Part shown: piece after piece, positions 26,309 through 37,711 of the stretch
Layout: each line of letters begins with the position of its first letter
How positions within the stretch are numbered: the stretch's first letter is position 1
Assembly (NCBI RefSeq): GCF_003026455.1
Contig: NZ_PYMB01000001.1
Span: forward strand, 1,426,001-1,490,000
Source of the DNA: Photobacterium rosenbergii
Lineage (GTDB): Bacteria; Pseudomonadota; Gammaproteobacteria; Enterobacterales; Vibrionaceae
Reading direction: 5' to 3'
Length of the DNA: 64,000 bases
Notes under the pieces: model-generated
Databases searched by the model: none
What the model was told of the DNA's origin: nothing
The model's input: only the letters and a program-made list of their open reading frames with translations
Translations under genes and position numbers: made by a program

Positions 26309-27850
26309 ATGAGAAAGACCCTGATCGCTTCACTGCTTGCCTGTACAGCGCTACCGTTAATGGCAAAAGATCTCACCATCCTTTACACCAATGATATCCA
26401 TTCTAAAGCAGATCCTTTTATTGCCCGCTACATCGATGAAAACCGTGAGGTCGGCGGTTTTGCCAATATTGCTGCCTATGTAGAACAAGAGAAAGCCAAG
26501 AACCCGACTTCTGTTTTCCTAGATGCCGGTGACTACTTCTCAGGCTCAACAATCGATAGCCTAACCAAGGGCGAAGCTATCATCGATATCATGAACAACA
26601 TGGGCTACGATGCCGTCTCTGTTGGCAATCATGAATTTGATTACGGTTGGGACAACACCCTTGTCCAATTGTCAAAAGCCAATTTTGAAGTACTGCTTGG
26701 CAATGTGTTTTTCGAAGGCTCTGACAAGCTGTTTTGGGACAAGCCCTACACCATCATCGAACGTGACGGCATCAAGCTAGGTATCATTGGCCTGCATGGC
26801 GTCTTTGCCTTTGATGATACTGTTGCGGCTGAAATGCGCCAAAACATCGAAGCAAGGGACGAAGTTGCCTTCCTGCAGAAATACATTGATGTACTAAAGC
26901 CACAAGTTGACATAACCGTGGCCCTAATCCACCAAGGTACGCCTGCCCGCCAATCAAGCTCTGGGGCAACGGATGTAAGACGTGCATTAGATAAAGATAT
27001 CGAAACAGTAAAGCAGGTTGAAGGACTGGATCTCTTAATCACAGGCCATGCCCATGTGGGGACTCCTGAGCCAATCAAAGTCAATGACACATTAATCTTG
27101 TCTACCGATGGGTATGGGATCAATGTGGGTAAGCTAGTGATTGACTTTGATGAAGACAAACGCCAAATCCGTGGTTACGACTTTAATCTTCAGTCTATTT
27201 GGGCTGACGAGTGGACACCGAAGGCCGAAGTTCAAGCATCAATTAACAAATGGAACCAATACGCAGCAGCTATCACGGATGAGCAAATCACTACAGCTCC
27301 AGAAGCACTAACCCGAGCCTATGGCGAATCGTCGAAGCTAGGTAATTTAGTTGCAGACAGTATCCTTGCAACCTTCAAAGACGCAGAATTAGCCTTCACC
27401 AACAGTGGCGGTATTCGTGAGGATATCAATGCTGGTGAAATGAGTTACGGTGATCTGATTGATGCCCTTCCATTTCCTAACTACCCAGTATTCCTAAAAC
27501 TAACGGGCAAGCAAATTGAAACGTTGCTTGAGCATGCTGCGGGACTCACTAACGGTGTCATGCAAACATCTACGGGCTTCTACTACGAGTATGATTCATC
27601 GCGTCCAGTAGGTGAACGAATTACCGGCGTAACCTTGAATGGTGAAAAATTACAGCAAGAGCGTGTATACCACGTTGCTACCAACAACTTCCTGGCTGAT
27701 GGTGGAGACGGGTTTAGCGCATTTACCGAAGGTACAGATCGCATCAACATTCCTGACGAACCACTACACGATACCGTAAAGCGTTTCCTTGCAAGTAAAA
27801 ATGCTTTTGAAAAAATCAATGAGGTTCGCATCAAAGATATCGCACAATAA
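26309..27850 (+). CDS. periplasmic 5'-nucleotidase / UshA-family metallophosphoesterase
   Basis: A 513-aa secreted enzyme with a signal peptide (about 1-19, cleaved after PLMA). The N-terminal calcineurin-like metallophosphoesterase domain (20-230) has TNDIHS, DAGDYFSG, GNHEFDYG and GHAHVG, which bind two metals. The C-terminal 5'-nucleotidase domain (about 315-490) has NSGGIREDI and the substrate-binding GGDGF. Family members hydrolyse 5'-nucleotides, UDP-sugars or 2',3'-cyclic nucleotides so that nucleosides and phosphate can be taken up. The specific substrate is not clear. It is monocistronic and divergent from the zinc-ribbon gene by 128 nt. Confidence 0.88.
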   Translation: MRKTLIASLLACTALPLMAKDLTILYTNDIHSKADPFIARYIDENREVGGFANIAAYVEQEKAKNPTSVFLDAGDYFSGSTIDSLTKGEAIIDIMNNMGYDAVSVGNHEFDYGWDNTLVQLSKANFEVLLGNVFFEGSDKLFWDKPYTIIERDGIKLGIIGLHGVFAFDDTVAAEMRQNIEARDEVAFLQKYIDVLKPQVDITVALIHQGTPARQSSSGATDVRRALDKDIETVKQVEGLDLLITGHAHVGTPEPIKVNDTLILSTDGYGINVGKLVIDFDEDKRQIRGYDFNLQSIWADEWTPKAEVQASINKWNQYAAAITDEQITTAPEALTRAYGESSKLGNLVADSILATFKDAELAFTNSGGIREDINAGEMSYGDLIDALPFPNYPVFLKLTGKQIETLLEHAAGLTNGVMQTSTGFYYEYDSSRPVGERITGVTLNGEKLQQERVYHVATNNFLADGGDGFSAFTEGTDRINIPDEPLHDTVKRFLASKNAFEKINEVRIKDIAQ

Positions 27851-27885
27851 TACTTCCACAAAAGAGATTAAAGCATTTTAATCAT

Positions 27886-27920
27886 AGCCCTGTATGGTAC
27901 ATATTTAGCCATACAGGGCT
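27886..27920. terminator. hairpin after the 5'-nucleotidase gene
   Basis: AGCCCTGTATGG and CCATACAGGGCT pair perfectly over 12 bp around 11 nt. The T-run after it is poor (TCTGCC), so it could be a terminator or a 3'-end stabiliser. Confidence 0.6.
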
Positions 27921-28077
27921 TCTGCCAAGCCGGAAGTATTTCCCCCCTCCGTCTCACTGTAACATTTTGATTAAAATCAATTAACATTCAAATCAGTGCC
28001 TCAGATAGGCTCCATCTATCACAACTATCGATACAGCCATCTGTAAACATTTCTCATTCTCGCTATATTCATACTGA

Positions 28078-30333
<2,256 letters not shown>

Positions 30334-30376
30334 GCATAACGAGCTAAACTAAGCCCGTTAGGTTTAATCAACCCTT

Positions 30377-30422
30377 GGCCCAGTTTCGTCCCTTTTAGCA
30401 CCCGCTAATTCGAAATTGGGCC
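30377..30422 (+). terminator. 12-bp hairpin after katG
   Basis: GGCCCAGTTTCG and CGAAATTGGGCC pair over 12 bp (one G.U) with a 22-nt loop and are followed by TGATTTATTAAG. It is a plausible katG terminator with a weak T-run. The 320 nt between katG and the next gene otherwise hold only the Zur-like box. Confidence 0.5.
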
Positions 30423-30553
30423 TGATTTATTAAGAAGTTTCTCCCTTCCGCTCGTCACCTCTTCTCATCGCCAATGAACCTCTCTTACGACAGAAGTTAG
30501 GGTATGTTTTTTTATCCTATGGTGATGGGTTGTTTTCCATGACACACTTGCTA

Positions 30554-30568
30554 TGTTATAACATAACA
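30554..30568. promoter_or_regulatory. Zur-like operator
   Basis: TGTTATAACATAACA has perfect half sites (TGTTAT and ATAACA) with 3-nt spacing and differs at one base from the gammaproteobacterial Zur core TGTTATANTATAACA. It lies 86 nt upstream of the DUF1826 gene. Confidence 0.65.
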
Positions 30569-30653
30569 ATAATCAACCTTTGCTCTGTACTGGTATAAGT
30601 CCAGAGTAATTGAAGTACACAGGCAATCCGCTTGTAACATGGGAAGACATACA

Positions 30654-31358
30654 ATGAATGCTGCTGTAACAGAACAACTCTCGCCTGACGACATCATTGG
30701 GATTAAGGACAATATCGAACAACCCAAGCGAGAATCGTTTGCCGCCTGTGGCAAAAACCCGACGGTATTAACCGATATTTACCAAGAGCAAATCAACATC
30801 GCTATTTGGCAGCGCTCCATAACCAAAACGCTCAGCAATGCCGTCAGCCAATTTCTTGAAGCTAATGAGAAATTTGAAAAGTCCATCACCCTTTCCCCCT
30901 CTTCGGCATACGCTGATCTGGAGGAGTTAACCAAAGGAACTGCCCCACGAGCTTTATTAGAAAATATGGCCGAGCTTGTCGATATGTTCTGTTGCCTGTT
31001 TGATCTCAAGCGGGCAGGTCTTCGCTTGGCTATCTTAGACACCGCAATGTGCCCGCGCTTTCATGTCGATAGAGTCCCTTGCCGCCTAGTGACAACCTAT
31101 CAAGGTCTGGCTACAGAATGGCTACCTAATCATCTCATCGATCGTGCCAAGCTAGGGCACGGTAGCCTTGGCCGGCCTGATTCGGTTTCGGGTTTATATA
31201 CTAGAGAAGCGAATGTCCAGCAACTCACAGTCGGTGACGTTGCGCTTCTCAAGGGAGAGCGCTGGGAAGGAAACGAACGTACTGCCCTTGTTCACCGCTC
31301 GCCAACATTGCTCAGTGATGAAAAACGGTTATTCCTGTCGCTGGACTTCAGCGACTAA
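30654..31358 (+). CDS. DUF1826-family protein, probably zinc-responsive
   Basis: A 234-aa protein with the DUF1826 hallmarks: IAIWQR near residue 50, then CPRFHVDRVPCRLVTTYQG and ATEWLP (about 135-160). The Cys/His-rich centre suggests a metal site. The function is unknown. As I recall, the family often occurs near COG0523 metallochaperone GTPases and in zinc-starvation regulons. The ATG at 30654 follows GGGAAG; an in-frame ATG at 30639 would place the Shine-Dalgarno inside the gene. The Zur-like box upstream fits repression by zinc. No COG0523 gene is in the window. Confidence 0.8.
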   Translation: MNAAVTEQLSPDDIIGIKDNIEQPKRESFAACGKNPTVLTDIYQEQINIAIWQRSITKTLSNAVSQFLEANEKFEKSITLSPSSAYADLEELTKGTAPRALLENMAELVDMFCCLFDLKRAGLRLAILDTAMCPRFHVDRVPCRLVTTYQGLATEWLPNHLIDRAKLGHGSLGRPDSVSGLYTREANVQQLTVGDVALLKGERWEGNERTALVHRSPTLLSDEKRLFLSLDFSD

Positions 31359-31386
31359 CATCAAGCCCCGGCTATCTGGGGCTAGA

Positions 31387-32283
31387 TTATACCGATGACG
31401 ACAGCGGGTGCGCTTTGAAAAAATCAATCAACGCCCTCACTTTCTTCGGCATCAGTGTTTTGTGCTGGTACACCGCATAAAGGGACACTGTAACACCATG
31501 CAACTCAGGTAATAACCGGACAATCCGACCTGATTTCAGCTCATTCTCAATCACAAAGCTTGGCATTACGGCGAACCCTTCTCCCATCAGCACGAAATCA
31601 CGCAACATAGCTGTCGTTCGCACCGAGAGCGACGGCTCTTTGTTTAGCACACTTACCTGCTGCTGGTTGTTCTTCAATACCAAATGCTTGTGCCCGTGGA
31701 CAATGGCATGGCTAAGCCAGTTCATTTGGTCAAGGTCTTGTAACCCATTGACCGGTGGAAAGCGCTCAAGATAGCTCCTTGATGCACAGAGCATGTCAGT
31801 AAACTCACCAATCTTGACCGCATACAAGCTTGAATCAGCCAGCGCAGCCGATGCACGGATAGCTATATCGCAACGCTCTTCGGTCAAATCCTGGTAACCA
31901 TCGCTTTCAAGGATGTCCAAACGGATTTTGGGATGCAGCTTTAAAAACTCGCTCAGCAGCCTGACTAATTCAGGACTACCCACTGGAGTTGAAATACGTA
32001 TCAGGCCACTTGGCTCAGCAGTATCTTGCTGCACTTCTGTGTTGGCCAAATTGGCGATGTCCTGTATCTCTTTACATTTTTGGTAATAGAGCGCCCCCGC
32101 TTCCGTCAGTGACAAAGAGCGGGTAGTCCGGTTAAGTAGCCTTGTCTCTAAGTTAGACTCCAACTTCGACACCACCTGTGATACCCGTGCCTTGCCAAGG
32201 CCCAGCGTATCAGCCGCCTTGGTAAACGACTGCTGCTCCACCACCACAGCAAACACCACCATGTCATCCAATGAGATATTCAT
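31387..32283 (-). CDS. LysR-family regulator divergent from the qorB-like gene
   Basis: A 298-aa regulator. The winged helix-turn-helix is at the N-terminus (FTKAADTLGLGKARVSQVVSKLE, quoted in part) and the effector domain covers about 90-295. It belongs to the AaeR/DmlR-like subgroup that controls adjacent oxidoreductase genes. The ATG at 32283 follows AGGTCAGG and is preferred over a TTG at 32304. It is 138 nt divergent from the quinone-oxidoreductase-like gene, which it probably regulates. Confidence 0.88.
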   Translation of the reverse strand: MNISLDDMVVFAVVVEQQSFTKAADTLGLGKARVSQVVSKLESNLETRLLNRTTRSLSLTEAGALYYQKCKEIQDIANLANTEVQQDTAEPSGLIRISTPVGSPELVRLLSEFLKLHPKIRLDILESDGYQDLTEERCDIAIRASAALADSSLYAVKIGEFTDMLCASRSYLERFPPVNGLQDLDQMNWLSHAIVHGHKHLVLKNNQQQVSVLNKEPSLSVRTTAMLRDFVLMGEGFAVMPSFVIENELKSGRIVRLLPELHGVTVSLYAVYQHKTLMPKKVRALIDFFKAHPLSSSV

Positions 32284-32421
32284 ACCTGACCTATTGTTTA
32301 CCAAAACTAAACAGTAAGTTTATCTTCATGCTAATTATCAATCAAAGAGTAAACGATATAGTGAGTACCAACAGCACATACGGCGAAACCAGCCGACGAT
32401 GTCACTATCAGGAGAAACACC

Positions 32422-33321
32422 ATGTCAGATCGCAAACTTCTTATTACAGGCGCTTCAGGTAAACTTGGGCAACAAGTCATTAAATACCTTTTGAATGATT
32501 TCAATATTCCAGCGAACCAACTGATTGCAACAAGCCGTAACGCTGCAAGCCTCAGAGAACTGGCTGATAAAGGTGTCGATGTCCGTGAGGCTGACTTCTC
32601 GAATCCAGCCTCGCTGGAAGCCGCTTTTGCCGGTGCCGACAACCTGCTGTTGATCAGTATTGATGCCATTGGCCAGCGCAGTGAACTCCACCGCAATGCG
32701 GTACTGGCAGCTCAAAATGTGGGTATTAAGCACCTGACCTATACTTCAATGCCTGCAGCAGATACCTCGCCAGTCGTCTTTGCCTTTGAGCATGAAGCGA
32801 CAGAAAAAGCGATTACCGATAGCCAAATCAGCAACTGGACTATCCTTCGCAACAACTGGTATTTCGAGAACCTCGCTGAGTTCTTCGCCAGCACACTACA
32901 AACCCAAGCGTGGCTAACCGCAGCGAAAGAAGGCAAAACGGCACAACTCAGCCGCCTTGACCTTGCCTATGCTGCCGCAGCTTCTGTCGCAAAAGCCCTA
33001 AACGGCAAACAGACCCTGACACTCAATGGTCCAGAGTCTCTGACCACTGAACAAATGGCAGCCAAGATCAACCAAGCGCTGGGGCTTAATATCCAGGTCA
33101 TCCACCAATCAGATGAAGAGCTGAAGGCACAACTTGAATCGTTCGGCCTGCCGGAAGGTATCGTCGCCTTGGTCACCACCATGGACCAACATGCCCGTGG
33201 TGCTTTCTCTGATGGCAGCAGCCAGGATTTCGAAGTGCTGACAGGCCGCAAGCCCCAAGACTTTTCACAGTGGCTTGAAGCCAATAAAGCCATGCTGAGC
33301 CAGATCGCACAGGGCGCTTAA
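32422..33321 (+). CDS. qorB: NAD(P)H:quinone oxidoreductase / NmrA-like SDR protein
   Basis: A 299-aa atypical short-chain dehydrogenase. The nucleotide-binding motif is ITGASGKLGQQV at residues 8-19, and segments such as NLLLIS, GQRSELHRNAV, YTSMPAADTSP and TILRNNWYFENL resemble E. coli QorB (286 aa), which reduces quinones with NADPH. A strong GGAGAAACACC precedes the ATG. It may alternatively act as an NADP-sensing NmrA-like regulator; the family includes both. The divergent LysR gene is its likely regulator. Confidence 0.8.
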   Translation: MSDRKLLITGASGKLGQQVIKYLLNDFNIPANQLIATSRNAASLRELADKGVDVREADFSNPASLEAAFAGADNLLLISIDAIGQRSELHRNAVLAAQNVGIKHLTYTSMPAADTSPVVFAFEHEATEKAITDSQISNWTILRNNWYFENLAEFFASTLQTQAWLTAAKEGKTAQLSRLDLAYAAAASVAKALNGKQTLTLNGPESLTTEQMAAKINQALGLNIQVIHQSDEELKAQLESFGLPEGIVALVTTMDQHARGAFSDGSSQDFEVLTGRKPQDFSQWLEANKAMLSQIAQGA

Positions 33322-33339
33322 CCCCAGCACATATAAAGA

Positions 33340-33386
33340 GGTATCGGTGTTTGTTGTCATATTTTGTGATAACGAACATCGGTATC
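33340..33386 (+). ncRNA. 20-bp RNA hairpin in the 3' region of the qorB-like gene
   Basis: Bases 33340-33359 pair with 33367-33386 around a 7-nt loop, with all 20 positions paired if five G.U pairs are allowed. The wobble pairs work only on plus-strand RNA, since on the minus strand they become C.A. No T-run follows, so it is not a standard terminator. It could stabilise the 3' end or belong to a small RNA. Confidence 0.5.
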
Positions 33387-33553
33387 AATTCAAACTTGAT
33401 AATCCCTTGAGCTATCTAAAGAGATAGCCAATATGACATGTTCGCTCAAGCACTCTACCGACTGTGCACATCACCACACTTTTCATACATTTAACGGCAC
33501 TAATGCCGATTTTGGCTACACTTTAGGCATCATAACAAGAAAAAGGGTAGCCC

Positions 33554-36469
33554 ATGGAAAGCCAGAATATCCCACCCTACTCCGATCCCAAACAGGCTGC
33601 CCATTCATTACTCGACTTGGTTACTGAACTGGCCAAGGAAGTCAATCCAGACAATTTTGACAGCAGTACGGTTCAACTTGATAGCAGCCTAGACCAAGAC
33701 CTTGGTCTCGACAGTTTAAGCCGGGCTGAACTTATCCAGCGTACTGAACAACATTTTGCCCTCACCCTGCCTTCGCAGACACTGGCAGAAATTGATACCC
33801 CCCGTGACTTGCTCAATGCCATTTTCAATGCCGAGCAACACCCAACCGCGATTAGAGCCACCGCAGAGAAGATAGAGCTACCGACAGCGTCGAGTTACCC
33901 GGATCAAGTCCAAACCTTGCAAGAGTTGCTGCGATGGCATGTGGACCAACATGGTGACCGCCCGCACCTGTATGTCTATCAAGATGCCGATAATGTTGAG
34001 TCCATCAACTACCAAACCCTATACCAGCAGGCACAGATCATCGCTAGCCGGCTGCAAGATCTCGGTATCGGCCCGGGAGATACCGTGGCAATCATGCTGC
34101 CTACCTGTAATGCCTATTTCTATTGCTTCTTCGGGATTTTGTTGTCACGGGCGATCCCGGTACCGATATACCCGCCCGCAAGGCCATCACAAATTGAGGA
34201 CCACCTTGTCAGGCACAGTAAGATACTGCAAAACGCCGAGACAAAAATGCTGATCACAGTAGAACAGGCCAAAGGCTTATCTACCCTGCTCAAGCTCCAT
34301 GTACCGGCACTGGAGCACATTGTTACGGCAGAAGAAATTGAAACGCTGTCAGCCGAATCGGTCTCTTCTGAGCAACAACAAATTGGCAAAGCCCAACCGG
34401 ACGACATTGCATTTTTACAATACACCTCGGGCAGTACCGGGGTGCCGAAAGGGGTACAACTCACCCATTCTAATCTGCTTGCCAATATTCGGGCCATGGG
34501 CAAGGCCGTCGGCGCAACCTCCGATGATGTGTTTGTCAGTTGGTTGCCGGTCTACCATGACATGGGATTAATCGGCGCTTGGTTCGGCAGCCTTTACCAT
34601 GCAATCCCCCTAGTGATCATGTCGCCGCTCAACTTCCTGACCCAACCCAAACGTTGGCTTTGGGCGCTTCACCACCACCGTGGAACCATTACCGCTGCCC
34701 CTAACTTTGCCTATGAGCTTTGCGTAAACAAAATACCGGATACCGATTTGGAAGGGTTGGATCTCTCCAGCGTCCGGCACTGCTGGAACGGCGCTGAACC
34801 CATCAGCCCTGCAACCATGAAGGCATTTACCCAAAGGTTCCAACCACATGGTTTCACCCCAGAGGCCATGACCCCGGTTTACGGTTTGGCAGAGTCTTCG
34901 GTAGGTTTGACCTTCCCGCTTAACACCCGTACCCCGAGGGTTGAATGGGTCGACAGACAAACGATGATGAACTCGGGTAAAGCGGTATTGAATTCAGGAA
35001 AAACCGCTACAGGCAAACATTTAAACCCAGAAGGAAGTGAAGGCGAGCAACAAGATATCAACGCCCTGCTCGAGCATAATATTCCGCTGATTGGCCTCGG
35101 GCACCCTCTTCCCGGACACCAGATACGGGTTGTCGATAGCCAAGGCAGGGAACTGCCCGAGCGGCAGGAGGGGGAGTTGGAATTCAAGGGGCCCTCCTCA
35201 ACATCGGGTTACTATCACGCACCGGATAAAACCGAAGGGCTTTACCATGGCGAATGGTTGCGCACGGGCGATCGCGCCCTAACGATGGAGGGTGAGTTGT
35301 TTCTTACCGGGCGGGTCAAAGACATCATTATCAAGGCAGGTCGCAACATTTACCCGCAAGAGTTGGAATCTGCAGTCAGCCAGTTGGACGGTATCCGCAA
35401 GGGTTGTATCGCCGTATTTGCCAGTGCCAACCCTAAAACCGGTACCGAGCAACTGGTCGTTTTGGCCGAAACCAAACTCAATGATGAGCAGCAAAAGCAA
35501 AAGCTCCGCGATGAAATACAAAACCTCTCAATCAACCTGCTTGGTATTCCCACTGATGTGGTAGCGCTTTGCCCACCCCATACGGTGCCCAAAACGTCCA
35601 GTGGCAAGATCCGCCGCTCTGCATGCAAGACGTTATTCGAGGAGAACAAACTCAATGCCCCACAACGTGCGGTATGGTGGCAAGCAACCCGCTTGTTCAT
35701 ATCCAGTGCCAAGCCGGCTTTTACCCGATTCAAACGCTTGGCTGCAGACTGGGGATTTGCGTTCTACATGTGGCTAATTATGGCGCTATTGGCACCACCG
35801 GTATGGGTTTTGGTGGCGCTTTTGTCTTCCCGGCAAGCATGTTGGTCCGTAGCCCGTTGGGGGGCCAGAATGCTCATGAAACTCACCCGGACCAAAATGG
35901 AGATCACGGGTATCGACAACCTACCCAGTGGTGATTCCCCCTACTTGGTTATCGTCAACCATGCCAGCTACCTTGACGGCCTGGTACTCTTGGCAGCAAC
36001 CGGTAAAGACCATCAATTCGTCGCCAAATCCGAACTCAAAGATAATTTCTTTGCCCGAACCTTCCTCGAAAAACTGGGAACCCATTTCGTCGAACGGTTT
36101 GATACCCAAAAAAGCCTCACCGACAGCCGGCAGTTGGCCGGCTTTGCCGACAGCCCGAGCCCACTCACCATTTTTCCCGAAGGGACGCTATACCGCATGG
36201 CAGGTATCCATGACTTCCATCTCGGCGCCTTTCAAATTGCGGTAGAGAAACAAATTCCTATTCTGCCTGTTACGCTCAAGGGCACCCGCTCAATACTCAG
36301 GGATAAGTCTCTATTTCCCCGCAAAGGGGATATCGACGTCATCATTAGTCCCCTGCTCAAACCTGATGGCAGTGATTGGCAGGCAACACTAGCATTGCGC
36401 AATGCGGCCAGGAAAATCATTTTGGCCAATAGTGGCGAGCCGGATTTGGCGAGGGAAATAACCCGCTGA
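33554..36469 (+). CDS. fused acyl carrier - AMP-ligase - acyltransferase protein
   Basis: A 971-aa three-domain protein. Residues about 15-95 are a phosphopantetheine-binding carrier domain with S54 in LGLDSLSRAEL. Residues about 120-700 are a fatty acyl-AMP ligase: the ATP loop YTSGSTGVPKG at about 289, GLAESSVGL, and the C-terminal hinge GRVKDIIIKAGRNIYPQELE near 585. Two hydrophobic segments (FAFYMWLIMALLAPPVWVLV) link to a PlsC-type acyltransferase (about 770-960) with VNHASYLDG (HX4D) and FPEGTL. It should activate a fatty acid, load its own carrier and transfer the acyl group at the inner membrane. E. coli Aas has the two catalytic domains in the opposite order. The natural acceptor is unknown. 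Confidence 0.85.
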   Translation: MESQNIPPYSDPKQAAHSLLDLVTELAKEVNPDNFDSSTVQLDSSLDQDLGLDSLSRAELIQRTEQHFALTLPSQTLAEIDTPRDLLNAIFNAEQHPTAIRATAEKIELPTASSYPDQVQTLQELLRWHVDQHGDRPHLYVYQDADNVESINYQTLYQQAQIIASRLQDLGIGPGDTVAIMLPTCNAYFYCFFGILLSRAIPVPIYPPARPSQIEDHLVRHSKILQNAETKMLITVEQAKGLSTLLKLHVPALEHIVTAEEIETLSAESVSSEQQQIGKAQPDDIAFLQYTSGSTGVPKGVQLTHSNLLANIRAMGKAVGATSDDVFVSWLPVYHDMGLIGAWFGSLYHAIPLVIMSPLNFLTQPKRWLWALHHHRGTITAAPNFAYELCVNKIPDTDLEGLDLSSVRHCWNGAEPISPATMKAFTQRFQPHGFTPEAMTPVYGLAESSVGLTFPLNTRTPRVEWVDRQTMMNSGKAVLNSGKTATGKHLNPEGSEGEQQDINALLEHNIPLIGLGHPLPGHQIRVVDSQGRELPERQEGELEFKGPSSTSGYYHAPDKTEGLYHGEWLRTGDRALTMEGELFLTGRVKDIIIKAGRNIYPQELESAVSQLDGIRKGCIAVFASANPKTGTEQLVVLAETKLNDEQQKQKLRDEIQNLSINLLGIPTDVVALCPPHTVPKTSSGKIRRSACKTLFEENKLNAPQRAVWWQATRLFISSAKPAFTRFKRLAADWGFAFYMWLIMALLAPPVWVLVALLSSRQACWSVARWGARMLMKLTRTKMEITGIDNLPSGDSPYLVIVNHASYLDGLVLLAATGKDHQFVAKSELKDNFFARTFLEKLGTHFVERFDTQKSLTDSRQLAGFADSPSPLTIFPEGTLYRMAGIHDFHLGAFQIAVEKQIPILPVTLKGTRSILRDKSLFPRKGDIDVIISPLLKPDGSDWQATLALRNAARKIILANSGEPDLAREITR

Positions 36470-36480
36470 GGAAAACAAAA

Positions 36481-36515
36481 AGAGCGCCTGTTTCTATTCG
36501 AATGACAGGCGCTCT
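36481..36515. terminator. bidirectional terminator
   Basis: AGAGCGCCTGT and ACAGGCGCTCT are paired around 13 nt. The minus-strand side is followed by TTTTTGTTTT, so it mainly ends the Ugp-like operon. Confidence 0.8.
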
Positions 36516-36543
36516 CTTCTTATATATAAGGCTATTTCAACCA

Positions 36544-37674
36544 TTAAAGCAAAGAGGTTTCGGTTTCAATATCAAACAGATGACAATGTGACATATCGAA
36601 GTGAAGCGGCTTTAGCTCCCCGTGGCTGATTGACTGCTGCGGGTTGAACGGTACTCGCGCCACCTGCTTAACATCGCCGATGTTGAAGTAGAGATAAAGC
36701 TCATTACCCATCGACTCCACCACATTGATTGTTTTCAACTCAATGTCCTGGGTTGAGGCCGCCATACCCTGTTCATCCACCACGCTGATATGCTCGGGAC
36801 GAAGACCAAACCAGACCTGCTGGCCGACCTTATCCATCACTTTACTGGCTTTGTCTGCCGGTAACAGCAGTTTCGGACCACTTTCAGGCTGTAGGTAAAC
36901 ATTGCCCTGTTCAAGAGAGACTTCTGCCTTGATCATATTCATCGCCGGCGAACCTATAAACCCTGCCACAAACTTGTTGGCCGGGAACTGGTATAGATTC
37001 ATCGGGGTGTCAACCTGCATCACCTGCCCTTGGTTGAGCACACAGATCCGGTCGCCCAGCGTCATGGCTTCGACCTGATCGTGGGTCACGTAGATCATAG
37101 TGGCCGTTTGGCCTTCATTTTTCAGATCATTGTGCAACTGGGCAATGCTAACCCGGGTTGATACTCGTAGCTTTGCATCGAGATTGGACAACGGCTCGTC
37201 GAACAAAAAGACATCCGGTTTCCTTACCATGGCCCGCCCCAACGCCACACGCTGACGCTGGCCACCAGACATCTCACCCGGCTTGTTGCCCAATAAATGG
37301 GTGATCTCCAGTGTTTCTGCCGCTTCGCGAATACGACGGTCAATCTCATGGCGGTCTAGTTTTTGTTGCTTGAGGCCAAACGCCATATTGTCGTAAACAG
37401 ACATATGCGGGTAGAGCGCATAGTTTTGGAACACCATGGCAATACCACGGTCTTTGGGTGGCAAGTCATTGACCCGCTTGTCACCAATCATGATGTCGCC
37501 ATCGGTGATCTCTTCCAGACCAGCAATCATGCGTAGCGTCGTGGACTTTGCACAGCCTGACGGGCCGACAAAGACCATAAACTCGCCTTCTTTGATCGTC
37601 AGGTCGACCCCTTTCACCGCTTTAAATCCATTAGGGTAGACCTTCTCTACCTCACGAAGTACGACTTCAGCCAT
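36544..37674 (-). CDS. ABC transporter ATP-binding protein, UgpC/MalK type
   Basis: A 376-aa ATPase of the CUT1 carbohydrate/glycerophosphoryl importers. Walker A GPSGCAKST has Ala in place of the usual Gly before Lys, an atypical change. The signature is MSGGQRQR and Walker B VFLFDEPLSNLD, with switch VTHDQ. The C-terminal regulatory OB-type domain (about 240-370) includes FGLRPEHI. It is last in a six-gene operon with two permeases, a binding protein, a PHP hydrolase and a HAD phosphatase. Confidence 0.9.
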   Translation of the reverse strand: MAEVVLREVEKVYPNGFKAVKGVDLTIKEGEFMVFVGPSGCAKSTTLRMIAGLEEITDGDIMIGDKRVNDLPPKDRGIAMVFQNYALYPHMSVYDNMAFGLKQQKLDRHEIDRRIREAAETLEITHLLGNKPGEMSGGQRQRVALGRAMVRKPDVFLFDEPLSNLDAKLRVSTRVSIAQLHNDLKNEGQTATMIYVTHDQVEAMTLGDRICVLNQGQVMQVDTPMNLYQFPANKFVAGFIGSPAMNMIKAEVSLEQGNVYLQPESGPKLLLPADKASKVMDKVGQQVWFGLRPEHISVVDEQGMAASTQDIELKTINVVESMGNELYLYFNIGDVKQVARVPFNPQQSISHGELKPLHFDMSHCHLFDIETETSLL

Positions 37675-37711
37675 AATATTTTCCGTTATGTCTTTTATTC
37701 TAATTAATCAC

